Origin: Salinivirgaceae bacterium
GTDB taxonomy: Bacteria > Bacteroidota > Bacteroidia > Bacteroidales > SZUA-534
Assembly: GCA_017527435.1 (NCBI GenBank)
Contig: JAFXQB010000019.1
Span: 62,001-126,000 of the forward strand
DNA: 64,000 bases
Direction: 5' to 3'
Within the stretch, counting starts at the first letter, position 1. Every line of letters starts with the position of its first letter. A program made the translations under genes and the position numbers. Under the pieces are notes generated by a model. That model was not told the DNA's origin. It saw only the letters and a list, made by a program, of their open reading frames with translations, and made no database searches. Below, one piece after another: positions 17,188-24,313 of this stretch.

Positions 17188-17943
17188 TTATAGCGGGGCA
17201 ACGCCGCCTATTGCATTTGAAATTTCGTCTATTTTATTCACAAACCCATTTTCAAAGGGCTTAAAGGTAGCGATTTCTATTAATCCAACAGCATTGTCGT
17301 CCTTTAAAATTGGAATTATTGCCAAATTGTTCACTTCTATCTGTCCCAAACCCGAGACAATCATCAGACTTTTGCTCGGTAAGTCGTTCAAAAACATTGG
17401 TTTCCTGTCTTTTGCGACTTGTCCCGAAAGGCCTTCGCCGATTTTGAACGATTGCGGCATTTCGTCGTTGTAGTAGGCGAATGTCGCAGTGGGGCTGAAC
17501 ACGTCGTCGGTGTTTTGGAATACGATGCCGACTGCAACGTCCATTTGTTTTGAGAAGGCGTAGAGCAGGGCGTCGCCGAAACTTTTCCAGTCGCTGTTTT
17601 TCCCTGTTTTGTCGAGCAGCGCTTTCAGGTCGAATCCTGAATCGGCGGTTTCCTTCATTTTTTGGTCAACTTCCTTCTCATACTGGTCGTCGGTTATCTG
17701 GCTGACGGCGGCATGCTCTTCTTCGGCTTTCATGTAGATTGATGTGATTTTTGTACCCATCATTCCGATTTTTGAAGCGATAAGTATTTGCGCCACAATA
17801 ATCACCAGCAGTATGATCGCGTAACTGTTTTTGCCAAAATTCGGGGCGGCGGCCAGCATTATTGCTATGGCGGCAACGCTGATGGCGATTAGGAAAATCG
17901 TCCATCCCGTGATTTTTTGCCGATATTTCAGAAGTTCGTCCAT
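17188..17943 (-). CDS. Membrane-anchored GAF-domain protein
   Basis: 251 residues: two N-terminal transmembrane helices (about 13-34 and 40-57), a charged helical linker, and a GAF domain (about 110-250). The GAF core FKIGEGLSGQVAKDRKPMFLNDLPSKSLMIVSGLGQIEVNNLAIIPILKDDNAVGLIEIATF closely parallels the GAF domain of the phosphatase encoded next, so the two sensors are paralogous modules. No output domain is present, so it may act as a co-sensor or as a scaffold by dimerising with the phosphatase. Gaps are 3 bp (to cheB) and 14 bp (to the phosphatase). Confidence 0.8.
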   Translation of the reverse strand: MDELLKYRQKITGWTIFLIAISVAAIAIMLAAAPNFGKNSYAIILLVIIVAQILIASKIGMMGTKITSIYMKAEEEHAAVSQITDDQYEKEVDQKMKETADSGFDLKALLDKTGKNSDWKSFGDALLYAFSKQMDVAVGIVFQNTDDVFSPTATFAYYNDEMPQSFKIGEGLSGQVAKDRKPMFLNDLPSKSLMIVSGLGQIEVNNLAIIPILKDDNAVGLIEIATFKPFENGFVNKIDEISNAIGGVAPL

Positions 17944-17946
17944 AAA

Positions 17947-18510
17947 TCAGGCTAATTTAAGTAAAAAATCAATAATCTGTTTCGTGCTGAACACATAATC
18001 CACTTTTGTGGCGTTCATCGATGCTTGTGTCATTGTCGGAACCTGGCATTCTTTGGGATCCTGAACAATGGTCAGGCCGCCGTTGTCGGTCACGCTTTTC
18101 AGGCCAAGGGCGCCGTCTTTGTTGGCGCCGCTCAAGATGATGCCCACAAGTTTCCGCTTGAAGTTGTACGATGCCGAGAAGAACGAAAGGTCGATTGACG
18201 GCCGCGAGTGGTTCACCACATCTTCGGTCGAGAGTGAGAAGCGGTTGCCTAACTCAATGTACATGTGATAGTTGGCGGGCGCAAGATAGATGCGTCCTGC
18301 TTTGAGCGGCTCTTTGTCGTGCGGCTCGATTATTGGCAGGTTCGATTTTATCGACAGTGCTTCAACGAATCCCGAACGGATGTGTTTCAGACGGTGCAGA
18401 CACATCAGAATCGGCAGCGGATAGTTGGCTGGCAGCGCCGCTATAATTCGGCTAACTACTTGAAAACTACCTGCCGAACCACCAATCATTATGGCTTTGT
18501 AATCATTCAT
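17947..18510 (-). CDS. cheB: Stand-alone CheB methylesterase domain
   Basis: 187 residues covering only the CheB catalytic domain, without the receiver domain of classical CheB. The Ser-His-Asp triad is visible in IGGSAGSFQVV, MCLHRLKH and GIILSGANKDGALGL. It should remove methyl esters from (or deamidate) glutamate residues on a receptor or signalling protein. There is no methyl-accepting chemotaxis protein in the window, so the substrate must be another coiled-coil protein, most simply one of the GAF/PAS proteins downstream. The start overlaps the stop of the second CheR by one base. Confidence 0.9.
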   Translation of the reverse strand: MNDYKAIMIGGSAGSFQVVSRIIAALPANYPLPILMCLHRLKHIRSGFVEALSIKSNLPIIEPHDKEPLKAGRIYLAPANYHMYIELGNRFSLSTEDVVNHSRPSIDLSFFSASYNFKRKLVGIILSGANKDGALGLKSVTDNGGLTIVQDPKECQVPTMTQASMNATKVDYVFSTKQIIDFLLKLA

Positions 18511-19340
18511 CAGTCAACCCTTTTTTTATAAATTTTTTCGTTTGCGTTCACAATTTGCAATTTCTTGCTCGCTTCTGAATATTCAAGCGTTTCCATATTG
18601 CCAATCACCAGATAGCCGCCAATCTCAAGGCTGTCGACCAATTTGCGTATAACCTTGTCGTACAGCGGGATGTTGAATTGCAGCAGTTTGTTGCGGTAAA
18701 TCACCATCTTGTATTTCTTTGACGGACTGGCGTTCAGAATGTCGGTCTGCACATCGAGTGTGACGTCGTTGAGCAGTGTCGGCTTCATTATGGCCCGATT
18801 GTCAGAGAGTGTGTAGTATGATGCGAATTGTGTCTTGCCCACATATCGTGTGTAGTTGGCTTCGCTCACTTCGATTTTCTTCTGATCGTAGTTGCCGCCT
18901 TTTTTAACGAGTTCAACATGTTTTTGTGACGGGCACGAAGCGTCAATTTTTATCTTGCCTTGCAGGCCACCTTCGTTCATGACGATTGCCAAAGAGAACA
19001 ACTCGTCGCCCGAAGTGACGTTGGGCATCCAAATTCGGCTGTCGGCGGCGCGGCTGATTTCCGAAAGGTACTTGTCGCGCAGTTCGCGCCACAGCGACGG
19101 GTCGCGGAAGAATTCGGTGACTTCGAGCGACACGGTGAACAGGAAGTCGTCGAGAGCGATGACTTTTCTGCGGATTTTGTCGGCGAAATCGTCGGCCGAG
19201 TGGCTGCCAAACGTGTTTATGGCGTGAATCAGCCGCCGCTTGAGTATTGTGAACGTGTAATCCGACAGGTCGATGCCGTAAGTGTCAGTTACAGCACTGA
19301 TAATGTTTCGGGTGTCTACTATGCCTATATTATCAACCAT
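18510..19340 (-). CDS. Degenerate CheR-like protein (probable pseudoenzyme)
   Basis: 276 residues, collinear with the CheR encoded immediately upstream. The N-terminal helical domain is well kept (VSLEVTEFFRDPSLWRELRDKYL). The SAM-binding elements are eroded: the canonical AGCSSGQE loop reads PNVTSGDE, the ATDI acidic strand reads ASCP, and FCRNVIIYF reads IYRNKLLQF. The C-terminal GGYLVIGNMETL still matches. This pattern suggests a fold retained without methyltransferase activity, for example as a regulatory partner of the intact CheR or as a binding module for the peptide substrate. It lies 2 bp downstream of cheR. Confidence 0.75.
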   Translation of the reverse strand: MVDNIGIVDTRNIISAVTDTYGIDLSDYTFTILKRRLIHAINTFGSHSADDFADKIRRKVIALDDFLFTVSLEVTEFFRDPSLWRELRDKYLSEISRAADSRIWMPNVTSGDELFSLAIVMNEGGLQGKIKIDASCPSQKHVELVKKGGNYDQKKIEVSEANYTRYVGKTQFASYYTLSDNRAIMKPTLLNDVTLDVQTDILNASPSKKYKMVIYRNKLLQFNIPLYDKVIRKLVDSLEIGGYLVIGNMETLEYSEASKKLQIVNANEKIYKKRVD

Positions 19341-19342
19341 AA

Positions 19343-20185
19343 CTACATCTGTTTTTTCTTGTAAAATCCTTTAGAGCGCTCGAAGTTGTTGGCCGATGCG
19401 CCCAAAATGCTCTCGTGCGAGCCGAGAATCAGGTATCCGTCGCGGTTCAGACTGCTGTTGAACATGTCGATAACGCGGCTCTGCAACTTGTTGTTGAAGT
19501 AGATAATCACGTTGCGACAGAAAATCAGGTCGAACTTTGAGTAGAAGACGTTGCCGTCCTTCACAAGGTCGTGCTTGCGGAAAACGGCTTTCTCGCGCAG
19601 GAACGGCTTCATCTGTATGGTGTCTTTCACCTTGTCGATGTCGAAATATTTCTCGTAGGGCACGTCAACCTTGTCTTCGAAGTTGAAGGGGTTTTCCTTT
19701 ATCACCTTGTCGAAATTGTCGAGATAGCCCAAGTTGAATCGGTATTTGTACTGTCCCGCCTTGGCGGCTTCGAGCATGTCGGTGTTGATGTCGGTGGCGA
19801 ACACTTTTGCCTGGTCGAACATTCCCAACTCGTTGAGCAGGATGAGCATCGAGTAGATTTCCTGACCGCTTGAGCAGCCTGCGTGCCAAATGAATATCGA
19901 GCGGTTCTTCTTGAATTTCGGAAGTATGTGATAGCGAAGGGTTTGCCACATTTCGGGGTTGCGGAACAACTCTGTGGTGTTGACGGTGATGTCTTTGACC
20001 ATCTGCTCAAGGAAATCTTTGTCTTTGCCAATCTTGTGGATGAGTTGGTTCAGGTCCATATTGTTGTCTAACAATATTTTCTCAATCCTTCGGCAGAACG
20101 ATTTGTCAGAATAGTCCGTGAAATCGTAAGTAGACGATGTCTTGATGGCTGTAATTAATCTCGCTGCATCTTCATTTGTGACCAT
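19343..20185 (-). CDS. cheR: CheR-type protein-glutamate methyltransferase
   Basis: 280 residues, the usual length of CheR, which methylates glutamates on coiled-coil receptor segments using SAM. All signature elements are present: the N-terminal helical domain with VNTTELFRNPEMWQTL, the SAM loop IWHAGCSSGQEIYSM, KVFATDINTDMLEAAKAGQY, and DLIFCRNVIIYFNNKLQSRVIDMF, then GGYLILG-type GYLILGSHESI. It heads the ten-gene block running to 8814. Start ATG 20185 is followed by a normal N-terminus. No clear promoter was found in the 336 bp upstream. Confidence 0.92.
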   Translation of the reverse strand: MVTNEDAARLITAIKTSSTYDFTDYSDKSFCRRIEKILLDNNMDLNQLIHKIGKDKDFLEQMVKDITVNTTELFRNPEMWQTLRYHILPKFKKNRSIFIWHAGCSSGQEIYSMLILLNELGMFDQAKVFATDINTDMLEAAKAGQYKYRFNLGYLDNFDKVIKENPFNFEDKVDVPYEKYFDIDKVKDTIQMKPFLREKAVFRKHDLVKDGNVFYSKFDLIFCRNVIIYFNNKLQSRVIDMFNSSLNRDGYLILGSHESILGASANNFERSKGFYKKKQM

Positions 20186-20521
20186 ACAATATTCATTCTA
20201 ATCCTTCACAGACCATCTTTTTCGCGATGACCGTATTTGTAAAAGTAGTAATTTTTGTAAATAAAAAAGTTTTGTGGAAAAAATATTTAGCGCAACTGAA
20301 AACGATGCTGTGCCTATGTGCGGCTATTGATTGACATTCAGCCAAATTTTGCGTTCCAAGTTGTTTTTTGAGTGGCGATTTTTCTGTTTTCGCGGCGCAA
20401 AATCGACTTGGTGCGGCATTTGTCAAGGTCTTTTCGGCGGCAAAATAGGCCCCGAACGGATTTTTTTGTCGTCGGGCAGTTGTCAGTCGGCATACCATAT
20501 AATATATGTATCGGCCGAAAC
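20186..20521. other. Intergenic region upstream of the Che/Sia operon
   Basis: 336 bp with no convincing gene; frames crossing it on either strand have no recognisable content. It must contain the operon's promoter, but I see only a weak TACTTTTA-type box and no matching -33 element. No repeats or hairpins of note. Confidence 0.5.
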
Positions 20522-20776
20522 TTACTTGTACTTGATTTTGCATATCAGTATTATGCCTGCAAAAAGTAGGGTGAAAGCGTTCGCCAAAGCCACGGGGGCG
20601 TCGTGAGTGGCAACGCCATAGATAAGCCAACATAGTACGGCGGTTGTAAAAAGTGAATACATTACAAGCGATATGCTTTTTGTGTCTTTAGTGCGTATGG
20701 TTTTGACGGCTTGTGGTACAAACGAGATAGTTGATAGCACTGCGGCTGCGTAGCCTACAATTTCAATTGGTTCCAT
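20522..20776 (-). CDS. SemiSWEET-family sugar transporter
   Basis: 84 residues with three predicted membrane helices, exactly the size of bacterial SemiSWEETs, which work as homodimers to carry small sugars across the inner membrane. The PQ-loop signature appears as STISFVPQAVKTIRTKDTKSIS in the first helix, followed by LVMYSLFTTAVLCWLIYG and ALANAFTLLFAGIILICKI. It is a single-gene unit with a perfect -7 box 25 bp upstream. Substrate unknown. Confidence 0.88.
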   Translation of the reverse strand: MEPIEIVGYAAAVLSTISFVPQAVKTIRTKDTKSISLVMYSLFTTAVLCWLIYGVATHDAPVALANAFTLLFAGIILICKIKYK

Positions 20777-20800
20777 TTCTGCTTCTTTTTAAAACGGGCG

Positions 20801-20808
20801 CAAAAGTA
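20801..20808 (-). promoter_or_regulatory. -7 promoter box for the SemiSWEET gene
   Basis: TACTTTTG on the minus strand fits TAnnTTTG exactly, 25 bp upstream of the ATG at 20776. No clear -33 TTTG at the usual distance. Confidence 0.6.
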
Positions 20809-20938
20809 ACATTTTTAGGACTACGGACATCAGACTTCGGACAACGGGTGGCAAAAACAGTGTTGTCTGTTGTCCAATAAAAAATAGCCCGCTACGTTTT
20901 TTTGCTAAATTCGTGCCAAACAAAATTAAGATACAGTT

Positions 20939-22348
20939 ATGGAAATGTTTTCAAAAGAGACCTATATCGCCCGCCGCGCGGCTTTGGCTGCGGCAATGGG
21001 CAACGGCGTGGGGCTTTTTTTAGGCAATGCCGAATCGCCGATGAACTATGCCGACAACACTTATAACTTCCGTCAAGACAGCACTTTCCTTTATTTTTTC
21101 GGATTGCGCAAACCGAATCTGGCGGCGGTTGTCGATTTTGAGTCGGGCGACGAATGGCTTTTTGGCGACGACGCCGACATTGACGATGTGGTGTGGACTG
21201 GTCCGCTGCCGTCGGTGGCCGATTTTGCCGCAACGTGCGGTGTGGCTCACGCAGAGCCGATGTCGGGTTTGGCCAAGTTGCTGTCGAAACTGGTGGGGAA
21301 GGGGCGCAAAATTCATTATCTTCCACCCTATCGCACCGACACAATGCTTTGGTTGTCAACGCTTCTCGACAAAAAAATATCGGAAGTGGGGCAGCAGTGT
21401 TCGCTCGAACTGATTAAGGCCGTCATCGACCTGCGTGCCGTGAAATCGGACGAAGAGATTGCCGAGATTGAGCGCGCGTGCGCCATTGGCTACGAGATGC
21501 ACACGGCGGCCATGCGGCTGGTGAAGACGGCGGCAAGCGAACGCGACATTCACTGCATTGTCGACAGCATACCATTAAAATATGGCGGCACCACGTCGTT
21601 CACCACAATTCTGACGCAGAACGGGCAAACACTTCATAACCATTTGCACGACAAGCCGATAACGCCTGGACGACTGATGCTTGTTGACGCTGGCGCCGAA
21701 ACGCCGATGGGCTATGCGTCGGACTTCACGCGCACGTTCCCTGTTAGTGGCAAATTCACTCAACGTCAGAAAGATATCTATCAGATTGTGCTCGACACCA
21801 ACGACCGTGCTCTTGAACTGGCCCGCCCTGGCGTGACCTATCAGAGCGTGCACCTTGAGTGCTGCAAGACGATTGCATCGGGGCTGAAGGCTTTGGGGCT
21901 GATGCGCGGCGATGTTGACGAAGCCGTAGCCGCAGGCGCTCACGCGCTGTTCCTGCCGCATGGGTTGGGCCACATGATGGGGCTCGATGTTCACGATATG
22001 GAAAATTTAGGGCAGATTTATGTTGGCTACAACAACGAGACGCGCCCGATTGAGCAGTTTGGCACGTCGTCGCTGCGGATGGGACGCAAGTTGCAGCCTG
22101 GCTTTGTTGTGACCGACGAGCCTGGAATCTACTTCATTCCCGAACTGTTTGAGAAATGGCGCGCCGAGCACCTTCACGAGCAGTTTATCAACTACGCCGA
22201 AGTGGCCAAATATCTCGATTTTGGCGGAATCCGAATCGAAGACGACTTGCTGATAACCGCCGATGGCGCCCGTCGTTTGGGTGAGCGGCGCATTCCTGCC
22301 ACCATCAGCGAAGTTGAAGAAGAAATGACCAAAACGTTTTCGTTATGA
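20939..22348 (+). CDS. Aminopeptidase P family metallopeptidase (M24B)
   Basis: 469 residues, with an N-terminal creatinase-like domain and a C-terminal pita-bread domain. The five metal ligands are in VDAGAE, YASDFTRTFP, HGLGHMMGLDVHD, VVTDEPGIY and GGIRIEDDLL. It should cleave the N-terminal residue from peptides with proline in the second position, acting as a Xaa-Pro aminopeptidase in the cytoplasm (no signal peptide). An additional ATG two codons later is possible. Its last four bases overlap the serpin start (ATGA at 22345-22348), so a protease and a protease inhibitor are translationally coupled. Confidence 0.92.
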   Translation: MEMFSKETYIARRAALAAAMGNGVGLFLGNAESPMNYADNTYNFRQDSTFLYFFGLRKPNLAAVVDFESGDEWLFGDDADIDDVVWTGPLPSVADFAATCGVAHAEPMSGLAKLLSKLVGKGRKIHYLPPYRTDTMLWLSTLLDKKISEVGQQCSLELIKAVIDLRAVKSDEEIAEIERACAIGYEMHTAAMRLVKTAASERDIHCIVDSIPLKYGGTTSFTTILTQNGQTLHNHLHDKPITPGRLMLVDAGAETPMGYASDFTRTFPVSGKFTQRQKDIYQIVLDTNDRALELARPGVTYQSVHLECCKTIASGLKALGLMRGDVDEAVAAGAHALFLPHGLGHMMGLDVHDMENLGQIYVGYNNETRPIEQFGTSSLRMGRKLQPGFVVTDEPGIYFIPELFEKWRAEHLHEQFINYAEVAKYLDFGGIRIEDDLLITADGARRLGERRIPATISEVEEEMTKTFSL

Positions 22349-23526
22349 GATGGATAATTGCATTGTGCCTGACAGTGGCGGCATCGGCGTCGGTTTGCGG
22401 GCAGTGGGTTGGGCCGCTGTCGAGCGATGTGAACGGATTCGCGATGGGCGCGTATGCTCGGCTGGCCGAAACGGGCGACAATTTTGTCTTCTCGCCGTTG
22501 AGCCTGAATTTTGCAATGCGTATGGTTGAAGAAGGTGCGCGCCGCACTACAAGTGCTGAAATGGCGGCTGTGCTGAACCCCGCCGAAGGTGCAGAGCAGA
22601 TTGGCGGCAATGTGCGGCGGTATCAGGCAAGTTTGAACGGCAATGGCGCTTGCGACCTGACCGTTGCCAATTCGGTTTGGGTGGCGAAGGGCTATGGTTT
22701 GCTGCCTGCGTTTGTCGATACTCTGAAATTGTGCTACGGCGCGGCTTGCGGACAGTTGAACTTTGCCACACGGCGGGCTTGCCGTCTGGCGTGCGCCGAA
22801 GTCAACCGTTGGGTGGCTGGACAAACCAACGGAAAAATCACTAACCTGCTCACCGATAATATGTTGAACGCCAACACGCGGATGGTTCTGGTCAACGCTA
22901 TCAACTTTAAATGTCAGTGGATGAACAAGTTTAAGCCGAAAAACAGTTCGGGTAAAGATTTTTATTCAATCGACGGAACCACCAAAAACATAACCTTCAT
23001 GTCGCAAACTAGCGATTTTGACTATTGTGAAACTGCTGATTTTAAGGCCGTTGAAATGCCATACGAAGGCGGCCGTTTTTCGATGCTCATTGTCATGCCC
23101 GCTGATGGGCAGTTTGGCAAGTTTGAATCAGGACTCACATCGGATTTTGTTAGTTGTGTGGTTGATAGCCTTGACAATGAACATATTGCATTGTCGATGC
23201 CGAAGTTCAACGCCGCGTCGTCGGTCGATTTCGGTCAGATACTGAAAGCGATGGGTGTGGTTGAAGCATTCAGCGGTGCGGCTGATTTTTCAGGGATGTC
23301 GGGCAAGCAGGATTTGCAACTGTCGAAAGTGGTGCAAAAGACTGTGGTTGAAGTGGATGAGTCTGGCACTGAAGCAGCGTCGGCCACGGCTGCCACAATG
23401 ATGGTGAAGTCGGCGTATTTCCCTAAAACAAAGCATTTTGACATCGACCATCCGTTCGTCTATTTCATCCGCGACACGCAGACCAATATTATTTTGTTTG
23501 CAGGACGATACGTTAAGGCTCAATAA
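22345..23526 (+). CDS. Secreted serpin (serine protease inhibitor family)
   Basis: 393 residues beginning with a signal peptide (MRWIIALCLTVAASASVCGQ) and then a full serpin fold. Family markers include NFVFSPLSLNFAMRMVEEGA, TRMVLVNAINFKCQW, AVEMPYEGGRFSMLIVMP and the C-terminal FDIDHPFVYFIRDTQTNIILFAGRYV. The reactive-centre hinge, VEVDESGTEAASATAATMMVKS, has the small-residue composition of inhibitory serpins, so it probably traps a protease by loop insertion. The P1 position cannot be fixed by eye. Unusually it contains several Cys in the middle region. The 3' end overlaps the convergent lipoprotein gene by 14 bp. Confidence 0.93.
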   Translation: MRWIIALCLTVAASASVCGQWVGPLSSDVNGFAMGAYARLAETGDNFVFSPLSLNFAMRMVEEGARRTTSAEMAAVLNPAEGAEQIGGNVRRYQASLNGNGACDLTVANSVWVAKGYGLLPAFVDTLKLCYGAACGQLNFATRRACRLACAEVNRWVAGQTNGKITNLLTDNMLNANTRMVLVNAINFKCQWMNKFKPKNSSGKDFYSIDGTTKNITFMSQTSDFDYCETADFKAVEMPYEGGRFSMLIVMPADGQFGKFESGLTSDFVSCVVDSLDNEHIALSMPKFNAASSVDFGQILKAMGVVEAFSGAADFSGMSGKQDLQLSKVVQKTVVEVDESGTEAASATAATMMVKSAYFPKTKHFDIDHPFVYFIRDTQTNIILFAGRYVKAQ

Positions 23527-24094
23527 TCTCGCCTATAATTTCCTGACCGTCAGCGGTCAGCAGATATTTGCGCGAGAATGTTTCTTCGGGCAGTGAGCCT
23601 TGTCGGCCAACGAATGTGCAGCGTTGTGCGCGGCCGATTACGGAATCGCCCATTTGCTTGTATCTGTCTAGTTTGCTGATAATTGCATTCAGACTTGTGG
23701 TTTCGGGCGTGTTGTTGTAGGCATCGATAATCTGTAAGGCGCGGCCGCGTTTGTTTTCCATCGACCTGATTCCTATGGCGATAGCCTTTTTCATCGCACC
23801 GTCGAGCTCGCTTTTGGCCTTGCTTTGTGCATCGGCAATGGAAACGGTAAGCGAGTCGATGAAATTCTGCTGAATGCCAATGAGTTGTCCTTTCTGTTTT
23901 TGATATTCGTTGTTGCAGATGACAAGGCTGTCAGCAGCCGTAAATGCTTCTAATCTGCTGATTTCAAGAATCTTTGCAACCTTGATTTGATGCCGTTCCA
24001 ATTCGTGTCGCGCAACGTGACCTGGCACACTTTCAGTGCAGGCCGATGCCATGGCGAGTAGCGCAAAAAGCAATATTTTGAATGTGCGATTCAT
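23513..24094 (-). CDS. Helical lipoprotein of unknown function
   Basis: 193 residues with a lipoprotein signal (MNRTFKILLFALLAMASAC, lipobox ASAC). The mature part is largely alpha-helical with heptad-like stretches (KIAEISRLEAFTAADSLVIC-type region; DSLTVSIADAQSKAKSELDGAMKKA), suggesting a coiled coil. No named family recognised. It is 46 bp downstream of the tRNA-Gln 3' end, with the tRNA terminator in between, so its own promoter must lie within or over the tRNA. The end overlaps the serpin gene on the other strand. Confidence 0.7.
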   Translation of the reverse strand: MNRTFKILLFALLAMASACTESVPGHVARHELERHQIKVAKILEISRLEAFTAADSLVICNNEYQKQKGQLIGIQQNFIDSLTVSIADAQSKAKSELDGAMKKAIAIGIRSMENKRGRALQIIDAYNNTPETTSLNAIISKLDRYKQMGDSVIGRAQRCTFVGRQGSLPEETFSRKYLLTADGQEIIGEIIEP

Positions 24095-24103
24095 ATCGGC
24101 GTA

Positions 24104-24137
24104 AAAATAAAAAAACCTTCAGAAAAAATCTGAAGGT
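24104..24137 (-). terminator. Rho-independent terminator of tRNA-Gln
   Basis: On the minus strand ACCTTCAGA pairs with TCTGAAGGT around a 5-nt T loop (loop 24124-24128), followed by a T-rich run (TTTTTTTATTTTT). It starts 3 bp past the tRNA. Confidence 0.85.
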
Positions 24138-24140
24138 CTG

Positions 24141-24211
24141 TTGGCGTACAGGGACTCGAACCTTGACTGACAGAACCAAAATCTGGTGTGCTACCATTAC
24201 ACCATACGCCA
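24141..24211 (-). tRNA. tRNA-Gln (anticodon TTG)
   Basis: A 71-nt cloverleaf: acceptor stem TGGCGTA/TACGCCA (7 bp), D-arm GGTGTAATGGTAGCAC, anticodon loop TTTTGGT with TTG at the anticodon, and T-arm AAGGTTCGAGTCCCT with GGTTCGAGTCC. The discriminator base is A and CCA is not encoded. The top pair of the anticodon stem is a C-T mismatch. TTG reads CAA, glutamine. Confidence 0.95.
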
Positions 24212-24228
24212 GTGCTTTGAAGCGGGTG

Positions 24229-24259
24229 CAAAAGTAATGCAAGTTTTTGTAAGTGCAAA
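24229..24259 (-). promoter_or_regulatory. Bacteroidota promoter for tRNA-Gln
   Basis: TTTG (24256-24259) and TACTTTTG (24229-24236) on the minus strand, separated by exactly 19 bp, match the TTTG-N19/21-TAnnTTTG consensus perfectly. The tRNA 5' end is 17 bp downstream of the -7 box. Confidence 0.85.
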
Positions 24260-24313
24260 AATTTTGTTCTGAAGCGGCAAAAAAAGTCGATGCGCGGCTA
24301 GAAGTGTTGATAA

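Noticed and set aside
20193-20633. A 146-codon minus-strand frame upstream of cheR
   Set aside because: It overlaps the SemiSWEET gene in another frame on the same strand and has no coding-like pattern.
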